Source: Rhodobacter sp.
Lineage (GTDB): Bacteria; Pseudomonadota; Alphaproteobacteria; Rhodobacterales; Rhodobacteraceae
Direction: 5' to 3'
Length of the DNA: 64,000 nt
Assembly: GCA_016704435.1 (NCBI GenBank)
Contig: JADJAB010000006.1
Location: 186,001 to 250,000, forward strand
Part shown: in pieces, positions 60,086 through 64,000 of the stretch
Numbering within the stretch: the stretch's first letter is position 1
Layout: every line of letters begins with the position of its first letter
Notes under the pieces: generated by a model
Databases searched by the model: none
What the model saw: only the letters and a program-made list of their open reading frames with translations
What the model was told of the DNA's origin: nothing
Made by a program: the position numbers and the translations under genes

Positions 60086-60874
60086 ATGTCCTGCCTGACC
60101 TGCCGCCGCCCCGTCGTGGGCATTATCGGCAACTCCTACGCGCTGAATGACCGCTACCCGGTGCATGCCGGGGGCACCATGAACTCGGACGCGGTGGCGG
60201 GGGTGGCGGGTTGCCTGCCGCTGATCGTGCCGGCCGATCCGCGCTATGTCTCGGTCGAGGATCTGCTGGAACTGTGCGACGGCTTCCTGCTGACCGGCGG
60301 ACGGCCCAATGTGCACCCATCGGAATATGGCGCGGCCGAGACCGCGGCACATGGCGATTTCGACCGCTGCCGCGATGCGATAACGCTGCCCCTGGTGCGC
60401 GCATGCGTCGAACGCGGACAGCCCTTCTTCGGCATCTGCCGCGGCTTTCAGGAGGTGAACGTGGCGATGGGCGGCACCCTGCACCCCGAGATCCGCGACC
60501 TGCCGGGCCGGATGAACCACCGCATGCCGCCCGACGCCGAATTGGAGGAACAGTTCGCCCTGCGCCACCCGGTGCATTTCACGCCCGGCGGGGTGTTCCA
60601 CCAGCTGCTGGGCGCGGTGGAGGTGATGACCAACACGCTGCACGGCCAGGGCATCGACAGGCCCGGTGCGCGGATCGTGATCGACGGCCGCGCCCCCGAT
60701 GGCACGCCCGAGGCGGTCTATATCAAGGACGCGCCGGGCTTCACGCTGTCGGTGCAGTGGCACCCGGAATGGCGGGCCGGCGAAGATCCGGTATCGCGGC
60801 CTTTGTTCCAGGCCTTCGGCCAGGCCTGTGCCGACTGGGCGGCGGGCCAGCGCAAGCGGCTTGCGGCCGAATAG
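60086..60874 (+). CDS. Gamma-glutamyl-gamma-aminobutyrate hydrolase-like (class I glutamine amidotransferase fold)
   Basis: A 262-residue enzyme that releases glutamate from gamma-glutamyl amides, as PuuD does in putrescine breakdown. Catalytic cysteine C118 sits in [20 protein letters not shown], and the histidine/glutamate pair is in [11 protein letters not shown] near residue 224. [17 protein letters not shown] near 65 is the third element. No partner pau/puu genes are seen, so the substrate is inferred from the family. The reading frame is full length and ends before a terminator hairpin. Confidence 0.88.
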   Translation: MSCLTCRRPVVGIIGNSYALNDRYPVHAGGTMNSDAVAGVAGCLPLIVPADPRYVSVEDLLELCDGFLLTGGRPNVHPSEYGAAETAAHGDFDRCRDAITLPLVRACVERGQPFFGICRGFQEVNVAMGGTLHPEIRDLPGRMNHRMPPDAELEEQFALRHPVHFTPGGVFHQLLGAVEVMTNTLHGQGIDRPGARIVIDGRAPDGTPEAVYIKDAPGFTLSVQWHPEWRAGEDPVSRPLFQAFGQACADWAAGQRKRLAAE

Positions 60875-60901
60875 GCGCCCGGCGGGCATCGCGCAAACGC
60901 A

Positions 60902-60929
60902 AAGGGCCGCCCGGCGAGGGGCGGCCCTT
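60902..60929. terminator. Hairpin between the amidotransferase and transpeptidase genes
   Basis: A perfect 11-base inverted repeat AAGGGCCGCCC (60902-60912) / GGGCGGCCCTT (60919-60929) with a 6-base loop sits between two convergent genes. Together with the following CGGTTT this is a likely terminator for one or both. Confidence 0.75.
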
Positions 60930-60951
60930 CGGTTTGCGTGACTGGAAGGCC

Positions 60952-61938
60952 TCAGCCCTGCGGGCAGACACCATCCACCAGCGGCACGGCGCAGGCAGGT
61001 TCGGGCTCGGCCGGGGCAACGGCGGGCGCAGGCGTGGGTGCAACGACCGGCGCCACGGCGGGCGCGACGACTGCGGCCGGGACGGGCAGGCCGGTGCCGG
61101 GGCCACCGGCGATCGTCGGCGGCGGCAGCACCACCAGCGGCGGCGGCGCGACCGGGGCCGCGACCGGCGCGGGCACGGGCTTTTTCTTCACCGCAGGCGG
61201 CTTGGGGATCGACAGGCCGTTCGGCATCTCGCCCGCGGCGGTCAGCACGATCACCTTTTCGCCGCCCTTGATGCGCTCATACAGGTCCATCACGTCCTGG
61301 TTGATCATCCGGATGCAGCCCGACGAGGCATTGCGGCCGATCGACTTCCATTCCGGCGTGCCGTGGATGCGGTAGCCGTAATCGACGCCGTTCGAGGTCA
61401 GGTAGATCGCCCGCGCGCCCAAGGGGTTGCTGGGGCCGCCGGGCTGGCCGTTTTCCCATTTCGACAGTTCGGGCTTGCGCTCGATCATTTCTTTCGGCGG
61501 GGTCCAGGTCGGCCAGGTCTTCTTCTCGGCCACGATGGCCTCGCCCGACCACTGGAAACCGGCCTTGCCCACGGCAATGCCGTAGCGCAGGGCCTTGTTC
61601 TTGCCCATGACGTAGTAGAGGACCTTCTGGTTCGGGTCGATGATGATGGTCCCCGGCGCCTGATCGGTGGTGTATTGCACGACCTGGCGACGGTAGGGCT
61701 CGGGGATCTCCTCGACCGGCAGGGCGGGCACGGTATAGGTGCCGTCGGACTTGGCGACATAGACGTTGTCTTCCGGCTTCGGCAGCGGCGGGCCTTCGGC
61801 GGCGGCACCCGGCGTTCCGGCGGGTTGGCCGGTCAGCGGATCGACGCAGCCCGAAAGCGCCAGCGCCGCCGCAAGGGCCAGCGCCGGGGCCGCAAGGCAG
61901 GTGGCTTTGGTCAGAAAGGTCTTGCCGAAAAGGAACAT
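60952..61938 (-). CDS. L,D-transpeptidase lipoprotein with proline/alanine-rich tail
   Basis: A 328-residue periplasmic enzyme of the YkuD/ErfK family that crosslinks peptidoglycan or attaches lipoproteins. A lipobox LSGC at residues 28-31 marks lipoprotein processing. The catalytic domain holds [18 protein letters not shown] (near 108) and the signature [20 protein letters not shown] (H-x-G/S-x-S-x-G-C-I/V-R/M, near 193-212). After residue about 240 a proline/alanine/valine-rich tail follows, with an internal [14 protein letters not shown] end carrying two cysteines. The tail probably spans or anchors in the wall. Starts at ATG 61938. Confidence 0.93.
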   Translation of the reverse strand: MFLFGKTFLTKATCLAAPALALAAALALSGCVDPLTGQPAGTPGAAAEGPPLPKPEDNVYVAKSDGTYTVPALPVEEIPEPYRRQVVQYTTDQAPGTIIIDPNQKVLYYVMGKNKALRYGIAVGKAGFQWSGEAIVAEKKTWPTWTPPKEMIERKPELSKWENGQPGGPSNPLGARAIYLTSNGVDYGYRIHGTPEWKSIGRNASSGCIRMINQDVMDLYERIKGGEKVIVLTAAGEMPNGLSIPKPPAVKKKPVPAPVAAPVAPPPLVVLPPPTIAGGPGTGLPVPAAVVAPAVAPVVAPTPAPAVAPAEPEPACAVPLVDGVCPQG

Positions 61939-62092
61939 GCGAAGCTCATCTGTTTTGTTCCGGGCGCAAAGCCCCCGGATTCTATCGCGGCGAGACTAGC
62001 CGAGGTCGCCGCAAGCGTCAAACCGCCTCAGTCGGCGAAGGCGGTCTGGCGCCCCGAGATGACGGCTTCGTGAAGCCGCGCCGGGCCCGCAC

Positions 62093-62929
62093 CTAAAGCG
62101 CGGTGCGCAGCGACCAGAGTTCGGGGAAAAGCTGCACGTCGAGCATGCGCTTGAGATAGGCGATGCCCGAGGTGCCGCCGGTGCCGCGCTTGAAGCCGAT
62201 CACCCGTTCCACCGTGGTGACGTGGTTGAAGCGCCAGCGGCGGAAGTAATCCTCGAAATCCACCAGCTTTTCGGCCAGCTCATAGGCCTCCCAATGGGCT
62301 TGCGGGTCACGGTAGACCTGCGCCCAGAGCGCCTGCACGCCCTCGTCGAAGGCCCAGGGCGCCGAGAGGTCGCGGCTGAGGACATGGGAGGGGACGGGCA
62401 GGCCCAGCCGGTGCAACAGCCGCAGCGCCTCGTCATAAAGGCTGGGGCGGGCGAGTTCGGCCATCAGCCGTTCGGTCAGGTCGGCGCGGTGAGCGTGCGG
62501 CGCCAGCATGGCCAGGTTGCGGTTGCCGACGGCGAATTCGATCAGCCGGTATTGCCAGGACTGAAAGCCGGAGGATTGGCCGAGGCTTTCGCGGAAGGTG
62601 GTGTAGTCGGCGGGCGTCATGGTGCGCAGCACGTCCCAGGCGTTGTTCAGCTGCTCCATGATCCGCGAGATGCGGGCCAGCATCTTGAACGCCTCGCGCG
62701 GGCGGTCGGCGGCAACCATCCGGCGGGCGGCATCCAGCTCGTGCAGCGCCAGCCGCATCCACAGCTCGGATGTCTGGTGCTGGATGATGAACAGCATCTC
62801 GTCATGCGCCTCGGTCAGCGGGCGCTGGGCAGTCAGGATCTGGTCGATGGCAAGGTAATCGCCGTAGGACATGCGGCCATCGAACGACATCTGGGCGCCA
62901 TCGGCGGCGGGATCGGGAAGGTGACTCAT
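62093..62929 (-). CDS. kynA: Tryptophan 2,3-dioxygenase
   Basis: Heme enzyme of 278 residues that opens the indole ring of tryptophan to N-formylkynurenine, the first step of kynurenine breakdown. [41 protein letters not shown] (near 45, with the distal-site histidine) and [20 protein letters not shown] (near 116) are diagnostic; the proximal histidine is in [20 protein letters not shown]. Complete. No kynB/kynU is seen nearby, but the gene often stands near them. A GH5 gene lies next to it, unrelated. Confidence 0.95.
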   Translation of the reverse strand: MSHLPDPAADGAQMSFDGRMSYGDYLAIDQILTAQRPLTEAHDEMLFIIQHQTSELWMRLALHELDAARRMVAADRPREAFKMLARISRIMEQLNNAWDVLRTMTPADYTTFRESLGQSSGFQSWQYRLIEFAVGNRNLAMLAPHAHRADLTERLMAELARPSLYDEALRLLHRLGLPVPSHVLSRDLSAPWAFDEGVQALWAQVYRDPQAHWEAYELAEKLVDFEDYFRRWRFNHVTTVERVIGFKRGTGGTSGIAYLKRMLDVQLFPELWSLRTAL

Positions 62930-63054
62930 CGGGGTTCTCCTTGAATATGAAGGTTTTCAGCCGAGAGGTCGATGTGCTGTCTGAAGAGTGGAGGTGGGCC
63001 CGATACACCGCCATCTTGCGATCCAGGCGGCCGGGCGGCAGAGTGGCGGCAGGT

Positions 63055-64000
63055 TCAGCATGTCAGGCCCAGCGCTGCGCAGGTCCCCGGCGCAAGAGCA
63101 CGCCGGGCATCATCCTCGGCAACGCCGAAGGATCCGGTCCAGACCCAGACCGCCCAGCCGATCCCGGCAGTTTCCGCGGCGCGACGCTTGTCTTCCAGAA
63201 AGGCGTCGCGGGCCGATGTGTTGAAGCGGACACCATGGAAATCTCCGCGCATCGCGCCGAACTCGCCCAGAATCAGGCGGCCCTGGGGGATGCCATGCCG
63301 GTCAGCCCAGGCGGCGGCTTCTGCCACTTCGGCCCCGACCGCGTCACGGCCAGCCCGGCGATAGTCGGCCATGGCTTTGGCCAGAACCTCGGGCGTCATG
63401 TCGGTTGCCCCTGCGGCCACTGCACGTGCCACGGCCTCGGCCACCAAACGCGCGGCCAGTGCATCGTCAATCGTTTCGGGCGAATAGGGCAAGCCGCTGA
63501 AATGGGCATTCGGGCCGGCCGACCAGAGGGCGGCCTGATGGGTGAACAGGAACGGGTCGTAGGAATGAAAGCTCCACAGCACATTGGCGTCGAACCGGGC
63601 GGGGTCGACCACGGTCAGCCCCGGCACTCCGCCCCAGCACGCGCCCGAAAGGATCAGCGGCAGATCCGGCGCGGCGCTAGGGGCGGCCCGATAGAGACGG
63701 GTCAGTTGGTCGGGCCAGGTCATCGGGCCCGCCCCTTGCGCAATCGCGTCGCAATCCCCGGTCGGCTCGTTCAAGACCTCAAGTGCCGTGCGGTCGGGGT
63801 CCATCCCGTTCAGCGCCGTGGCAACCTTGCCCACCAGCGCGACAAGTGCCGCAAATAGTGCAGCGTCGCTGACGATGCTGTCGGTGCCCCAGGACTCCCC
63901 CGCGCGCGGGATCGAGTGCATGTCGACGATGACCTTGAGGCCGGTCGACTGGACCAGTGCGGCGCCTTCGACGATCTGGGCGATCAGGGCGTCTTGCCGC
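63055..64000 (-). CDS. Glycoside hydrolase family 5-like enzyme, partial at window edge
   Basis: The visible 315 residues carry a TIM-barrel glycosidase: VIVDMHSIPRAGESW near the visible N-terminus (strand with conserved histidine), ALEVLNEPTGDC (acid/base glutamate, NEP motif), NVLWSFHSYDPFLFTHQAAL, and LILGEFGAMRGD (nucleophile glutamate). These are GH5-type (endoglucanase/mannanase) signatures. The C-terminus is at 63055 (WAVWVWTGSFGVAEDDARRA is the last barrel strand). The N-terminus, including any signal peptide, lies beyond base 64000. It could act on a beta-glucan or mannan; neighbours do not help. Confidence 0.85.
   Translation of the reverse strand, partial: RQDALIAQIVEGAALVQSTGLKVIVDMHSIPRAGESWGTDSIVSDAALFAALVALVGKVATALNGMDPDRTALEVLNEPTGDCDAIAQGAGPMTWPDQLTRLYRAAPSAAPDLPLILSGACWGGVPGLTVVDPARFDANVLWSFHSYDPFLFTHQAALWSAGPNAHFSGLPYSPETIDDALAARLVAEAVARAVAAGATDMTPEVLAKAMADYRRAGRDAVGAEVAEAAAWADRHGIPQGRLILGEFGAMRGDFHGVRFNTSARDAFLEDKRRAAETAGIGWAVWVWTGSFGVAEDDARRALAPGTCAALGLTC

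Noticed and set aside
59888..60889. Long minus-strand frame opposite the amidotransferase gene, merging into the DUF305 gene
   Set aside because: It is antisense to a clear glutamine-amidotransferase gene. The DUF305 gene has its own signal peptide and ribosome site at 59887.
1..64000. CRISPR arrays, insertion sequences, prophage, integrase genes
   Set aside because: No repeat-spacer pattern, transposase, integrase or phage structural gene was seen in any frame examined; the only tRNA lacks a flanking attachment duplication.

Overview
The window is high-GC (mid-60s percent by eye) bacterial chromosome. Gene content points to an alphaproteobacterium of the Rhodobacteraceae/Paracoccaceae type. 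Indicators are a TauR/Tpa/Xsc taurine module, an NsrR-NnrS nitric-oxide operon, monomeric NADP-isocitrate dehydrogenase, a Rhodobacter-style chemotaxis operon with a STAS protein, SoxB, a small DUF6280-type protein and many small secreted proteins of unknown function. Nothing looks like a prophage, plasmid backbone, IS element or CRISPR array. One tRNA gene (Cys-GCA) is present.

Layout. 1-6.5 kb: a NitT/TauT-type ABC transporter (partial), a FadR-type GntR regulator with a clear palindromic operator, two fumarylacetoacetase-fold hydrolases and monomeric icd. 6.5-7.5 kb: no recognisable gene. 7.5-12.6 kb: an NsrR-type repressor divergent from a tightly overlapping seven-gene operon (group III truncated globin, hemerythrin/RIC-like protein, AhpD-like protein, DUF488 protein, nitronate monooxygenase, 5-formyl-THF cyclo-ligase, NnrS). 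This is the most coherent candidate for a little-described system: an NO/nitrosative-stress operon. 12.6-17.8 kb: two translationally coupled large secreted proteins of unknown function. 18.5-24.8 kb: tRNA-Cys, a fatty-acid hydroxylase, an orphan SoxB and divergent glpD/glpK. 24.8-31.9 kb: a chemotaxis cluster on the minus strand (STAS, CheY, CheA, CheW, CheR, CheY, small protein, CheB, CheD).

32.1-47.2 kb: a sugar-nucleotide epimerase, then a taurine dissimilation island. Tpa deaminates taurine, TauR regulates, Xsc splits sulfoacetaldehyde to acetyl phosphate plus sulfite, AckA would recover ATP from acetyl phosphate, a TauE/SafE permease could export sulfite, and SoeABC oxidises sulfite to sulfate at the membrane. 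A MarR regulator with a C-terminal cysteine cluster and a secreted protein sit between tpa and tauR. A phosphomannomutase gene closes the run. 47.2-64 kb is mostly housekeeping: pcm, tolC, a PopZ-like protein, DUF6280, YgfZ, an MsbA-type ABC exporter, an aminotransferase, ExoD, an EamA transporter, DUF305, a glutamine-amidotransferase-fold hydrolase, an L,D-transpeptidase, tryptophan 2,3-dioxygenase and a partial GH5 glycosidase.

A caveat for the reader: at least six reading-frame breaks fall inside otherwise intact conserved genes (glpD once, cheA three times, the phosphomannomutase once, the PopZ-like gene once). All are explained by 1-2 base indels in short G/C runs. Assembly or sequencing error is more likely than real pseudogenisation, but the sequence alone cannot settle it.
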